From assembly GCA_016703625.1 (NCBI GenBank), contig JADJBP010000002.1, forward strand, positions 1 to 64,000: DNA of 64,000 nucleotides. Reading direction: 5' to 3'. A model generated the notes under the pieces. That model ran no database searches, was not told the origin of the DNA, and worked only from the letters and a program-made list of their open reading frames with translations. This document shows, in pieces, positions 25,611 to 36,469 of this stretch. The position numbers and the translations under genes were made by a program. Within the stretch, counting starts at the first letter, position 1. Each line of letters opens with the position of its first letter. The DNA is from Chitinophagaceae bacterium (GTDB lineage: Bacteria; Bacteroidota; Bacteroidia; Chitinophagales; Chitinophagaceae).

Positions 25611-28600
25611 TTATTGATTGATAAAGTAATTATATTGGATGACTGACTGGTTATAGGTATTCAGTGCTTCCAGGTAATTTTTTTGAATATCGATGGCCTG
25701 TGCCAGGAATTGGGATAATTCGGCAAAACTGATCTCCCCTGCCCTGTATGCAAGTGTTGATGCATTAATGATCTCTGATGCCTGCCTCAAACCACTTTTT
25801 TCATAAAAAGATAAAAGGCTGTTGTTCCTTTGCATTTCCTGCTGCATCTGCAATTGTTTAGTATTGAATAACTGTTTCCCGTATTCAAATTGTCTTTGTT
25901 GCAATAAAACTTCAGCCTGTGCAGTTTTAACTTTACTGCGATAAGCCGATGCACCGAATAACGGAAATGATGCGGTAACGGAAAAGCCTGTGAACGGATC
26001 ACTTGCTCCCCACAAACGCTGACTGAAAAACCGGCCGGAGAAATCAGGCTTGTTTTCATTTTTAACAACCGCAACCCCGGCATTGGCAATATTTATATTT
26101 TGCGATTGCAAAGCCAGTAACGGGTGTATTGAATCACGGGAAAAGACAGGCATGGACAATTTTTCCAGTGGCTGCAACATGGGTAATACCAGATCAGCAC
26201 TGTTCAGCAGTTGCGACAATGATTGCTGCTGAATAATGATATCGTTACCGATTTGATGCAGCAAAGCCTGTAATTCTGCCATCCTTACATTGGCAGCAAT
26301 ACTGTCTAATCCCCGGCTGTCACCGGTTTTAACCTTCAAAATTGCCGCTGCACTTAATGATCTGTAAATACTGTCAAGGCGCTGAAACAATTGTTGTTTA
26401 TCCTGTAAATACCAAAGCTGGTAATACACCACCCGCACATCCTTTTCAGGTCTGTAACGATGACAGATTCATTGGCCTGGTAATATTTCAACTGTTCAGT
26501 ATACAGGTTTTTCTTAGCCCTGTACAATCCCGGCCAATCCATACTTTGTGATATCCCTATTTTTAAAATGCCTTTATGATCATTGGGCCTTAAGTCTTCA
26601 TTCTCTGCAAACACACCTGTTTTAGGCAATGCCGCTGCAGTGCTCACCTGTGCTTTTCCTTTATTGATCTGCTGCATATTTATACCAAACTGCAGGTTAT
26701 TTTTTGTTGAAGTAATTATTTCATCGATCCCGATCCTTTTTTGAATGGGCTGTTGTGCCTGTACATTAAATGAAAACAGCAACAGTATGATACCTGCCAC
26801 ACCTGTTACAACCGGTTTCATCATTTGGATATTTTTTTTAGAAAAAATGATATATAAACAGGGCAACACGATCAGCGTTAAGATCGTTGCTGTTATCAAT
26901 CCGCCGATAACAACTGTTGCCAGCGGTTTCTGCACCTCGGCCCCTGAACCGGTTGACAAAGCCATTGGAATAAATCCCAAAGCAGCCACAGAGGCAGTCA
27001 TTAACACAGGTCGTAAACGGATCTTTGTTCCTTCCAGCACCCTTTTCATAATATCCTTCATGCCGTCTCTTTCCAGCTGATTGAACGTGCTGATCAATAC
27101 GATCCCGTTTAATACTGCAACACCAAACAAAGCGATAAAGCCGATACCGGCAGAAATACTGAAAGGCATTCCCCTGGCGAGTAAAGCAAATACCCCACCG
27201 ATCGCACTCATAGGGATAGCCGAAAAAATAAGTAAGGCTTCTTTTACAGAACCGAAAGTGAGGTATAGCATAAAAAAGATAAGCAGCAGCGCCAGCGGCA
27301 CTACGATCATTAACCGTGCAGTTGCTTTCTGCAGGTTTTCAAATGTACCGCCATAGGTATAATAATAGCCGGTTGGCAGTTTTACTTTTTCACTTAATTT
27401 TTCCTGTGCTTCTTTTACCACACTGGCTACATCCCGGCCGCTTACATTAAAGCTTGTATAGATCCTCCGCTTGCCGGCTTCACGGCTTATCTGGGCTGGC
27501 CCCGATTTAAAGGCAACAGTGGCAACCTGCGATAGCGGTACCTGGTTACCGTTAGCCAGTGGCACATATAAATTACTTACATCATCCAGTGAAGTACGGT
27601 AACTGCTGTCGAGCCTCAACGCCAGGTCGAATTTTCTTTCATTTTCATAAACTACACCTGCTACTTCTCCTGCAAATGCCGTACTGACAACGTGATTTAT
27701 ATCTTCAATATTCAACCCATATCCTGCCAGCCTTGCCCGGTCGTATTCAATCGTGATCTGTGGCAGACCATCTACACGTTCTACCTGTGGTTGGGTTATT
27801 CCTTTTATCGGGCGTATAACCCTCGCTACTTTATCTGCATATGCGACAAGTGTATCGAGGTTTTCGCCAAATATTTTTATGGCCACATCCTGCCGTATGC
27901 CCGTCATCAATTCATTAAACCGCATTTGGATCGGCTGGCTTGGCTCTGCAATAACTCCAGGTATAGTGGAAAGTTTGTCCCGCATCAGATCTGCCAGCTC
28001 ATAAAAATCTTTTGTAGTTGTCCATTCTTTTTTAGGCTTCAGGATCACCATCAGATCTGATGCTTCCGGCGGCATGGGATCAGTTGCAATATCGGCAGCT
28101 CCTGTTTTACCAACTACCATTTTTACTTCGGGATATTTTAACAGCATCTTCTCCGCCATCAGCATGGTTTCTACAGTTTGTGTTAAGGATGATCCCTGTG
28201 GCAAAACAAATTCAATGGCATAATCACCTTCTTCAAGTGTGGGAATAAACTCTCCACCCATGTTTTTAAAATGATTATGCTTATTAACAGTAAGCCGGCT
28301 GCAATGGCTGTTACTGCATATTTCATCTTTACAGCTCCCTGTATTACCGGGGTATAGATGCGCATAAAGAACTCCATCATCCTGTCTGCAAAAGTTTTTT
28401 TATGGCTGATGTTTTTAGAAAGGAACAGGGCACTCATCATGGGTATGTATGTGAGTGAAAGGATCAATGCGCCCAATATGGCAAAAGCAACCGTTTCTGC
28501 CATGGGGCGAAACATTTTTCCTTCAACACCCTGTAAGGAAAGAATGGGTAAATACACAATGAGGATAATGATCTGCCCAAAAGCGGCTGAATTCATCATA

Positions 28601-29952
28601 CGCCTTGCACTTCCTCCTACCGCATTATCCATCTGTTGCTGGGTTAATTTTCCTTTTAATTTACCTGTTGACAGAAAATGCAGGGTCGCTTCTACAATAA
28701 TTACAGCGCCATCTACGATCAAACCAAAATCGATGGCACCCAAACTCATGAGGTTGGCACTGACGCCAAACAAATTCATTAATGCAAGTGCAAATAATAA
28801 TGATAAAGGAATGGCAGAAGCCACAATTAAACCTGCCCGGAGGTTTCCCAAAAATAAAACCAATACCAGGATTACAATTAAAGCTCCTTCGATCAAATTT
28901 ATCTTTACCGTATTAATGGCCCGGTCAATCAGGTTGGTACGATCAAGGAATGCTTCGATCTCCACATCCTGCGGCAATGTTTGCTGAATGGTTTTCATCC
29001 GCTCTTTTACCAACTTCACTACAGAAGCACTGTTGGCACCTTTCATCATGAGCACGATGCCTCCAACAACTTCTTTCTCTCCATTGTACGTAAGTGCTCC
29101 GTACCGTGGCGGCGAACCAAATTGAACTGTTGCCACATCCCTTATCAAAACAGGTATATTGTTCTGCTGTTTAATAACGATGTTCTCTATGTCGGCAAAT
29201 GTTTTTACCAACCCCACCCCACGGATGAAATAGGCATTTGGTTTCCTGTCGATATAAGCGCCGCCTGTGTTCTCATTATTTTTCCGGAGTGCCGTAAATA
29301 TTTCAGGGATGGTTATATTCATCGCCTTCAGCCTGTCGGGGTTTATGGCTACTTCATATTGTTTGCTGATGCCTCCAAAACCTGTTACCTCTGCCACACC
29401 GGCAATACCTGTTAACTGGCGTCCAACGATCCAGTCCTGCATGGTGCGCAGGTCCATGGCAGAATATTTTTGTTCACTGCCTTTTTTTGGATGGATAACA
29501 TATTGATAAACTTCACCCAGCCCTGTAGTAACCGGTCCCATTTCGGGTGTGCCTAATCCCGCAGGGATCTCCGCTTCAGCCATTTTTAATTTTTCGGCTA
29601 TCAGTTGCCTGGCAAAATAGACATCCATATTTTCTTTGAACACGATCGTTATTACACTTAATCCAAAACGGGAAAATGAACGCATCTCTTCTACGCCCTG
29701 GATATTGGATAAGGCCCTTTCAACCGGGTAGGTAATAAACTGCTCTACTTCCTGCGCAGCCAGTGTTGGGGCACGGGTAATAACCTGCACCTGGTTGTTG
29801 GTAACATCAGGCAATGCATCAACAGGTAATTTTGAAGCACTCCACAAACCCCAGATCACCAGTGCAATGGTCATAACACCAATGATGAGTTTATTTTTTA
29901 TACTGAAGTGAATTATTTTATTCAACATGAAAATGTATTGATCAGTTAACAA
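25611..29952 (-). CDS. HME-RND metal efflux pump fused to a TolC-like domain (two frameshifts)
   Basis: Reading through two breaks gives one chain of about 1447 residues. Residues 1-1030 are a CzcA/CusA pump: LPDVTNNQVQVITRAPTLAA, SRFGLSVITIVF, and in TM4 AIDFGLIVDGAVIIVEA. That TM4 motif fits the divalent-cation (Co/Zn/Cd/Ni) branch rather than the Cu/Ag branch. After a thirteenth membrane stretch (VVTGVAGIILLLFSFNVQAQQ) follows a TolC/OEP-type domain ending VIQYNYFINQ. This fusion is known in Bacteroidota. The breaks are at 28268-28271 (one A short on the + strand) and 26443-26446 (one T short), both homopolymers. ATG 29952 reads MLTDQYIFML; a second Met (MLNKIIHFS, 29925) is the more usual start. 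Confidence 0.92.
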
Positions 29953-30033
29953 CTAAAATCTACGGATGACTCCCGGCTAAACATCATTGTTAGTCATAAG
30001 TCAAAATATCTTACTGCAATAAGTAAGGTCGTG

Positions 30034-30351
30034 TTAACTGATCTTTGGCGGTTGCCAGATATTTCCAAAACAATTGGATGGAAGAGAAATATTATTATAG
30101 AAAAAGAAAAGCGCTCTTTTTGCTGAGATTTTTCCAGGAAGAAAATGGGGAGATTGCACATTCACCGAAACAATATGTACACAGCAGGAACAGGTACAAA
30201 AAGCGCCACAGTCTTCCTGCTCATGCCCGGATTGGCCGGCGGTTTGGTTAACGGAACTTTTCGGTTCATCAGCACACATACCGGTTTCAGCACAGGCCAA
30301 ACCTGGTAAAACCAACAGGTAGATACTGAATATGAAGACTATTATTTTCAC
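30034..30351 (-). CDS. Small secreted cysteine-rich protein beside metal pump
   Basis: This 105-residue protein has a signal peptide (MKIIVFIFSIYLLVLPGLAC) and a Cys/His-rich middle: CAETGMCADEP, GHEQEDCGAFCTCSCCVHIV. The clustered cysteines plus two His residues suggest metal binding (inference). It is 81 bases upstream of the pump and on the same strand, so it is likely the first gene of the efflux operon. Short proteins of this kind often occur next to Bacteroidota RND metal pumps (the DUF6660-like group); the family name is uncertain. The frame is intact. Confidence 0.6.
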   Translation of the reverse strand: MKIIVFIFSIYLLVLPGLACAETGMCADEPKSSVNQTAGQSGHEQEDCGAFCTCSCCVHIVSVNVQSPHFLPGKISAKRALFFFYNNISLPSNCFGNIWQPPKIS

Positions 30352-30431
30352 ATTGCAAAAATAACGGATTTAAAAAATCATTTATTATACCGGCTGTAAA
30401 TATTATCACAACAATGTTGCAATGTTAACTA

Positions 30432-31326
30432 TTAATGAATATCATCTAATTTTTTATACATCTGCTCCAGCACAGCCAGGTTAAGTTTCAACCAGTTCTG
30501 CTCTCCCTTTGGCCAGTTATATTTCTGGCTTAATAACTTATCTGCAAGTGCATAAGCCTGCATGGCCTGTTCTTTATTGTAATAACAATTGATCCAATTT
30601 TCTTTAAGTTCCGTTTCCTTTTTTAAAAAAACCCCACCGCCATACCATTTAAAGCAGGAAGGCAGTCCCCAGAAAGAGATGACCTTATCATCCATTGCCA
30701 GTGCACGCTTATAAAATAAAATAAAAAAATGAATATTGTCTTTCAGCCGCTGGTGAATGAGCGAATCAGGTTCTTTGGCTTTTGGTTTTATACGCCAGCG
30801 GTTGTTTTCAAGAAAAAAGGATCATCTGCTGCATTTTTAAACCGCCTGCCCGGTGAAATGAATTTTAAATTGGTTGTACTGTTAATTCCCGTATTCACCA
30901 GTATCATTTCATCTGCAGAAAGCAGGGCAATGGTATATTTATTTATTTCACGTTCTATGGTATTATTTATGGTGATGGTTTTTGTGGATGCATCAAAACT
31001 CCATTTGCCATAATCCATTGCATTTCTTGGATTTTTTACAAAACTGCCTTCTGTTGAAAAATAAAAACTCCGGTAAGGGATTTCAAATTTCGAATTTTCA
31101 TCCATTCCCTCCAGGGCATCAGCATCATCTTCCATCACCCAGCCCTGGCAAAGAATATTATACATATTTTCTGCAGTATCCAGGTAAACCAGGTTCATAT
31201 TTTTTCTTTTCCGCTTTCCGGGTAATCACCGCCTGTTTTGCCGGATTCTGACGATTTAGTGGCCCTGCTGTTACAGGAAATGATCATAACCGATAAGATA
31301 ACAGCAGTAAAAATACATTTGATCAT
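30432..31326 (-). CDS. Conserved lipoprotein of unknown function (two frameshifts)
   Basis: Three pieces join to about 297 residues. ATG 31326 begins a lipoprotein signal (MIKCIFTAVILSVMIISC, Cys at 18). A missing base in an A/T run at 31200-31205 joins it to NLVYLDTAENMYNILCQGWV. A missing base near 30801-30803 joins FLKT to NRWRIKPKAKEPD and then MDDKVISFWGLPSCFKW. The restored protein looks like a lipocalin-like envelope protein with a C-terminal membrane helix region (NIHFFILFYKRAL), but I do not recognise a named family. It is divergent from the TonB receptor at 31388 with a 61-base gap. The breaks are probably artefacts, since every part continues cleanly. Confidence 0.6.
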
Positions 31327-31387
31327 AGCATATTTTTGAGTTGTAAATTTAGGGCATTACAAATCAAAAAAATGATATCTTCATATA

Positions 31388-33888
31388 ATGAGAACCCTTT
31401 TTTCCCTGCTTTTACTTTTTGTCTCACTGTCATCTTTTTCTCAAACAAAAACTGCATGGGTCAGAGGCAGGGTTATTGATGAAAATGAAAACCCGATGGC
31501 AAAAGTATCGGTGGTGACCCTTGGTAAAACAACCGGCATAACAACCAACGACAGCGGCTATTTCAGGATCAAAGCAACTGCCGGCAGGTCTTTTGCGCTG
31601 GTATTTTCATTCAGCGGCTACAACCAGGTACAAAAGAATTTTTACCTCAGTGATGGCGAAGAAGAAAAGATTACCCTGCAAATGGAAAAGGCAGTAAAAC
31701 CCTTGAAACGGTTGAAGTAAGTACCGAAAAAGAACGGACGGAAACCGGGCTCACCAAAATAAATCCCAAAACGGCCATCACATTGCCCAGTACAACAGGT
31801 GGTGTAGAGGCCATGATAAAAATACTGGTGGGCAGCAATAATGAACTCACATCACAGTATAGCGTACGTGGCGGCAATTACGATGAAAATTTAATTTACA
31901 TCAACGACTTCGAGATTTTTCGCCCCTACCTGGTGCGCAGCGGTCAGCAGGAAGGCCTTAGTTTTATCAATCCCGAGATGGCCAGGAATGTGAATTTTTA
32001 TACGGGCGGTTTCCAGGCAAAGTACGGCGATAAGATGAGCAGTGTGCTGGATATTCAATATAATAAGCCTGTTAAATTTGGCGGTTCGGCATATGTAAGT
32101 TTACTGGAACAGGGCCTGCACCTGGAAGGCGCTGCAAAAAAAGGAAAACTCAGTTACATGGTCGGGGTCCGCAACCGCAGCAATAAAAATTTACTGCAAA
32201 ACCAGGAAACTTTTGGTTCCTACATTCCTTCTTCATCCGACGCACAGGCTTTCATCAGTTACAAACTGAATGAAAAAATACAACTGGAATTTTTGGGCAC
32301 CTACTCTGTTACCAAATTCACTTTGTTCCCGGAGTCGGCGCAAAAAACAACTTCGGTCTTCTCTCCCTTCTTTACTGCAAACCTTGGCCTGGATATTTTA
32401 TTTGAAGGGCAGGAAAGGGATTATTACAAAACAAACCTGGTTGGGCTGAGTGTACTGCACACACCCAATAAAAAATTAAAGCTAAAGTGGATGGTTAGCC
32501 GTTTTCAAAATAAAGAAAACGAAAATTTTGATATTGCAGGCAGCTATTTATTCGGCGACCGCGATTTTGACAATACCAGCAGCACCTATGGCCAAATTAT
32601 AAATCCACTGGGCGCCGGGTATTACCAGAATTATGGCCGCAATGAACTGAACATAAACGTGTATAATGCAACTCTGAAAGGTAGTTTCACTTCCGGTAAA
32701 CATGTTATACAATTTGGCAACAGCATAGAGCAAACCAATATTACCGACCGGCTGAAAGAATGGGAATACCAGGACAGCGCCGGTTATTCACTCCCATACA
32801 ATCCTGCACAACTGAATTTATTTAAATCATTAAACTCCACAGCCGACCTTTCCATTCAAAAATACAGCGGATATGTGCAGGATAATATACGACTGGGCAA
32901 AAACAATAATGATATTATGCTGCAGGCGGGTGTGCGCTACAATTACAATTCGCTCAATAAAGAATTTTTAGTGAGCCCACGCATGCAGGTTAGTATAAAA
33001 CCCAACTGGAAAAAAGATGTTGTTTTAAAATTAGCTGCCGGCGCTTACCACCAGCCTCCCTTTTACCGCGAACTGCGCAGGTACGATGGCACGCTCAATA
33101 CACAAATGAAAGCACAACGGAGCTACCAGGTGGTTGCCGGCATGGATTATAACTTTAAAGCCTTTGGGGACCGCCCTTTCCGGCTGGCTACCGAAGCATA
33201 CTACAAAAGTATGCGCCAGGTTGCAGTTTATGATATTGATAATGTAAAGATCCGCTATGCCGGTAACAACAGTGCCAAAGCATATGCCACCGGTTTTGAA
33301 GCCCGGCTTTTTGGAGAGCTGGTAAAAGATGCAGAAAGCTGGTTGAGCTTCGGCATCATGCAAACCAAAGAAGACCTGGACAATGATTTTTATTACCAGT
33401 ACAAAAATGCAGCCGGTGAGATCATCAATGCACAAAGCACCGACCAGGTAGCGGTTGACAGCATTAAAAATAATGTTGGGTTCGTGCGCAGGCCTACCGA
33501 CCGTTTAATAACTGCCGGTTTGTACCTGGAAGACTACCTGACCACCAACAAGAATTTTAAGTTTCATCTAAACCTGCTGTATGGCAGCAATATGAGTTAT
33601 AATATACCCAATAGTGTAAAATACCGAAATGCGCTCATCATAGAGCCATACATACGCGTGGATGTGGGTTTTAGTGCACAACTGCTCAGTGAAAAAAGCA
33701 AGCGCCGAAGTCACAGTCCCTTTCGCAGTTTCGAAAACATCTGGGCCAGCTTTGAAGTATTTAACCTGATCGACCGCCGCAATACCATCTCTTTTCAGCT
33801 CATCAAAGATTTTGCAAACAATGTATACAGCATCCCCAACCGCTTAACACCAAGGCTGGTTAATTTTAAGATCGTAGGACGGTTCTGA
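31388..33888 (+). CDS. TonB-dependent receptor with carboxypeptidase-like N-terminal domain
   Basis: This outer-membrane receptor imports a ligand with energy from TonB. After a signal peptide (MRTLFSLLLLFVSLSSFSQ) comes a CarboxypepD_reg-like domain (WVRGRVIDENENPMAKVSVV, residues about 25-110). A plug follows (YSVRGGNYDENLIYINDFEI) and then a beta-barrel ending in Phe (LVNFKIVGRF). Total about 834 residues. One A is missing in the run 31686-31689; the restored link reads GSKTLETVEVSTEKERTET. No SusD partner is next to it, so the ligand may be a siderophore, cobalamin, peptide or other; it cannot be told. The start ATG 31388 lies close to the divergent lipoprotein gene. Confidence 0.88.
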
Positions 33889-33891
33889 AAC

Positions 33892-34010
33892 TGTCCTGAG
33901 CGTAGTCGAAGGAAGTTGAGATAAGTTTCGAGCGGAGTCGAGAAACGAGCGGAGTCGAGAAACGAGCGGAGTCGGGAAAAGAGCGAAGCCATGAACCTGG
34001 AAACGAATGC
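33892..34010. repeat. Tandem AGTCGAG/AGTCGAA repeat array after the TonB receptor
   Basis: CCTGAGCGTAGTCGAAGG is followed by four diverging copies of CGAGCGGAGTCGAGAAA. The core GAGCGnAGTCGA is the same as in the arrays by rplQ and after glmS. No gene lies here. Confidence 0.7.
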
Positions 34011-34206
34011 CATTATTTAAATTTACCCAACCGGGCGGCCCTGACCTTTAAATTGAAAACCACAATAAATAAGTTTGACCTTATCCACATAACCGCATTC
34101 CCAACGGCAAAAAAATTTGCAGCAGACCTTGTGTAAATAATTTGTTATTTGCATCTCAACCTCATTGAATCATTTAACAGGCATTATAAACCCAAATCAC
34201 ACGAAT

Positions 34207-34596
34207 ATGCTTAACAATACATTTCTGCTTCGCATTGCCACCGCCGGCATTTTACTGATGCACAGTATTCCCGGAATGTTTAATAACGGGATAAATGACT
34301 TTGGGAATTTCTACCTGGATGAGATCGGCTTTTCACCGGTAGGGGTACCACTTGCCTGGGCTATTAAATTATCGCATGTATTATGTGCTTTATGCCTGTT
34401 ATTCAACAAATTCACGAAACCGGCTGCCATCTTAACTATCCTTATTCTTATTGCCGGGATCATTTTAGTTCATTTCAAAGAAGGTTGGTTTGTAGTGGGT
34501 GCCGGACGTAATGGAATTGAATTTAATTTCTTATTGATAGTTGTGTTAATAACCATCCTGTTACCCAAAGGCCTTAAAAAAAATACAACAACATAA
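34207..34596 (+). CDS. DoxX-like small membrane protein
   Basis: This 129-residue integral membrane protein has four hydrophobic segments and DoxX-like features: FLLRIATAGILLMHSIPGMF at the start, WAIKLSHVLCALCLLFNKFT and ILVHFKEGWFVVGAGRNGIE. DoxX proteins are small inner-membrane proteins, some linked to quinone or thiosulfate oxidation, but most have no known role. ATG 34207 is chosen; an upstream ATG at 34165 adds a hydrophilic leader. The frame is intact, and no operon partner is visible. Confidence 0.7.
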   Translation: MLNNTFLLRIATAGILLMHSIPGMFNNGINDFGNFYLDEIGFSPVGVPLAWAIKLSHVLCALCLLFNKFTKPAAILTILILIAGIILVHFKEGWFVVGAGRNGIEFNFLLIVVLITILLPKGLKKNTTT

Positions 34597-34703
34597 TTTT
34601 TATTTCCAGGCAAACACAATTTTTTCAGACCTGCATTAAGAATTGAAATAGTGAGTCTCAATCCAAAGCAAATTGGAACCGGCTAGTCAACATTCAAATT
34701 ATT

Positions 34704-35660
34704 TTAATTCGGCACTTCCACCACCGTCCAGTTTTTTGATCGCCGGTTCCACAGAATATGGTAATCTTTACCATGCATTAATTTATAGGTGCGGAACCCG
34801 TTAAAGTACGGTAGTTTAAGCCACCCGTATTTGTAGATCTCAAAGAGGAAAACAAAGGGTTCTCCTGCTTTTATTTCGGCCTGCTGGTAGGTTTTGCCAT
34901 CATCACTCAACAGTACAGTTTCATTTTTTGTGCTTTGTATGCTAAGGTTGATCCAGCTTGGATCATCTGCAGGTGGCAGGTTTGTATTGCCCGATCCACC
35001 TGTGTTTCCGCCCTGGTTACCGGCAGGGTTTGTAGGATTTGTAGGATTAGTCCCTCCGGTGTTACCTCCTGTATTACCCCCGGTATTGGCCGGCATTTCA
35101 GATTTGGCATTGTTCCAGCCGCGTGTTATAGCAGCTACCCTGTCGGCTTTGGCCGGGTGTGTAGAACTTGCCCTGTCTGATGCAATGGCACTGATGGCGG
35201 CAATGGATTCATTGAGCGTTGCCCCCTGTTTATACATCACGTATCCCGAAAAAGCATCGGCTTCAATTTCTTTGGGCGGCGTACTGCCCGACCTGCTAAC
35301 CACATGGTTATAATAATGATGACCCATCTCATGCGCAAGGATGCTTACAGAAGCCCATTTGGTAGCAGCATAAGCATCAATATCTTCCAGGAAATTATTA
35401 TCATAAACGATCCAGCGGGCATTGTTGATGATCGTTGCATAAGCATTGCGTATGCCGTTCTGTTCACGAATATTAAAGTTTTCATCCCACTTTATATTAT
35501 CAAGCATGCTGTTTACAATAGCTTTTGCTTCGTAAGTTGAACTGAAATTTGTTTTAAGGGAACGTGGCGGCACTTTGAATCCGCAGCCGGTTATCTGCTG
35601 GGCTTCAGCAGCTATGTTGATGACAAGCAGGAGTAACAGTACCAGTTTTTTCATATTCAA
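34704..35660 (-). CDS. Secreted zinc metalloprotease with Thr/Gly/Asn-rich linker
   Basis: This 318-residue exported protein has a signal peptide (MKKLVLLLLLVINIAAEAQ). It has an M48-like zinc-peptidase core with HEMGHH at about residue 110 and a third ligand in EIEADAF near 133. The N-terminal half probably makes the peptidase fold. A low-complexity linker (about residues 205-235, repeated NTGG and NPT units) joins it to a C-terminal beta-rich domain of about 80 residues of unknown type (WINLSIQSTKNETVLLSDDG). It is probably periplasmic or surface exposed. The frame is intact. ATG at 35654 (MKKL) is an equally good start. Confidence 0.75.
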   Translation of the reverse strand: MNMKKLVLLLLLVINIAAEAQQITGCGFKVPPRSLKTNFSSTYEAKAIVNSMLDNIKWDENFNIREQNGIRNAYATIINNARWIVYDNNFLEDIDAYAATKWASVSILAHEMGHHYYNHVVSRSGSTPPKEIEADAFSGYVMYKQGATLNESIAAISAIASDRASSTHPAKADRVAAITRGWNNAKSEMPANTGGNTGGNTGGTNPTNPTNPAGNQGGNTGGSGNTNLPPADDPSWINLSIQSTKNETVLLSDDGKTYQQAEIKAGEPFVFLFEIYKYGWLKLPYFNGFRTYKLMHGKDYHILWNRRSKNWTVVEVPN

Positions 35661-35868
35661 GGTTTTTAAAAATCAATTGCAGGCAACATCATATTTGAAA
35701 CTGCCAGGCAATATGTTGATCATTGCAACTGTAAGTTAAACCTAAAAAACAAAACAATGTTCATTTGGGATGAAACAAAATACATCAGCAATTTAAATGG
35801 ATAGAAAATCCTGAAAACACCGGTACATTTCATTTGTTCACATATATTTACAAACTAAAATACCTTCT
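35661..35868. other. Spacer between the metalloprotease and the ferritin-like gene
   Basis: This 208-base AT-rich stretch separates divergent genes. No RNA gene, repeat family or hairpin stood out; it probably holds both promoters. Confidence 0.4.
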
Positions 35869-36469
35869 GTGAAATTACAACATACAGCACTTACTGACCT
35901 TTTTGCAAAGAGCGTACTCTGCCGAAAAAGCTGCTGCATTCGCATACCAGGGCCATGCAGGTTCTGTTAAAGATAAAGACCAGAAAATAGCCATCAAACA
36001 AATTGAAACAGACGAATGGAACCACAGGAAGGAAGTGCTGGATATCATGAAACAATATGACATACCTGTTTCTACATACTATGAAATACGGTTTCATATC
36101 ATTGGTAAAATAATTCCTTTCAGTTGTTACATTATTGGCTGGTTCATGCCTTTTTATTTTGCCGGCAGCCTCGAGAGTGGTAATGTGTGTGAATACTTCC
36201 GCATGAAACAATATTTCAACGGGCTGGGAATTACTGAACACGACCGCATTTTATATAACATGGGAATTAAGGAAAAAGAACACGAAGTTTATTTTTTAAG
36301 CAGGATCAAAAACAACAGATTATTGCCCTTTTTTGAAAAGGTCTTTAGATGGGGGAATAAAAAAGTGCTAAAAATATCAACATGGAATCGCTGGAACCGG
36401 TTGAAACTTCGGATGGGTATTGCCGGAAATAAATCCACTGTCATGATCCTTACTTATCGCCTATTATAG
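35869..36469 (+). CDS. COQ7/ferritin-like di-iron family protein (frameshift near start)
   Basis: The four-helix di-iron fold is suggested by EKAAAFAYQGHAGS, ETDEWNHRKEVL and GIKEKEHEVYFL, which give the E..H pairs of the ferritin-like/COQ7 (demethoxyubiquinone hydroxylase-like) group. The middle has two hydrophobic stretches (IIPFSCYIIGWFMPFYFAG) as in membrane-bound COQ7. The GTG at 35869 reads VKLQHTALTD and then changes frame near 35898 to FLQRAYSAEK, so one base is probably wrong there; reading only the downstream frame leaves an unclear start at 35903. About 200 residues. It ends over the 3' end of the opposing ABC gene. Confidence 0.6.
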
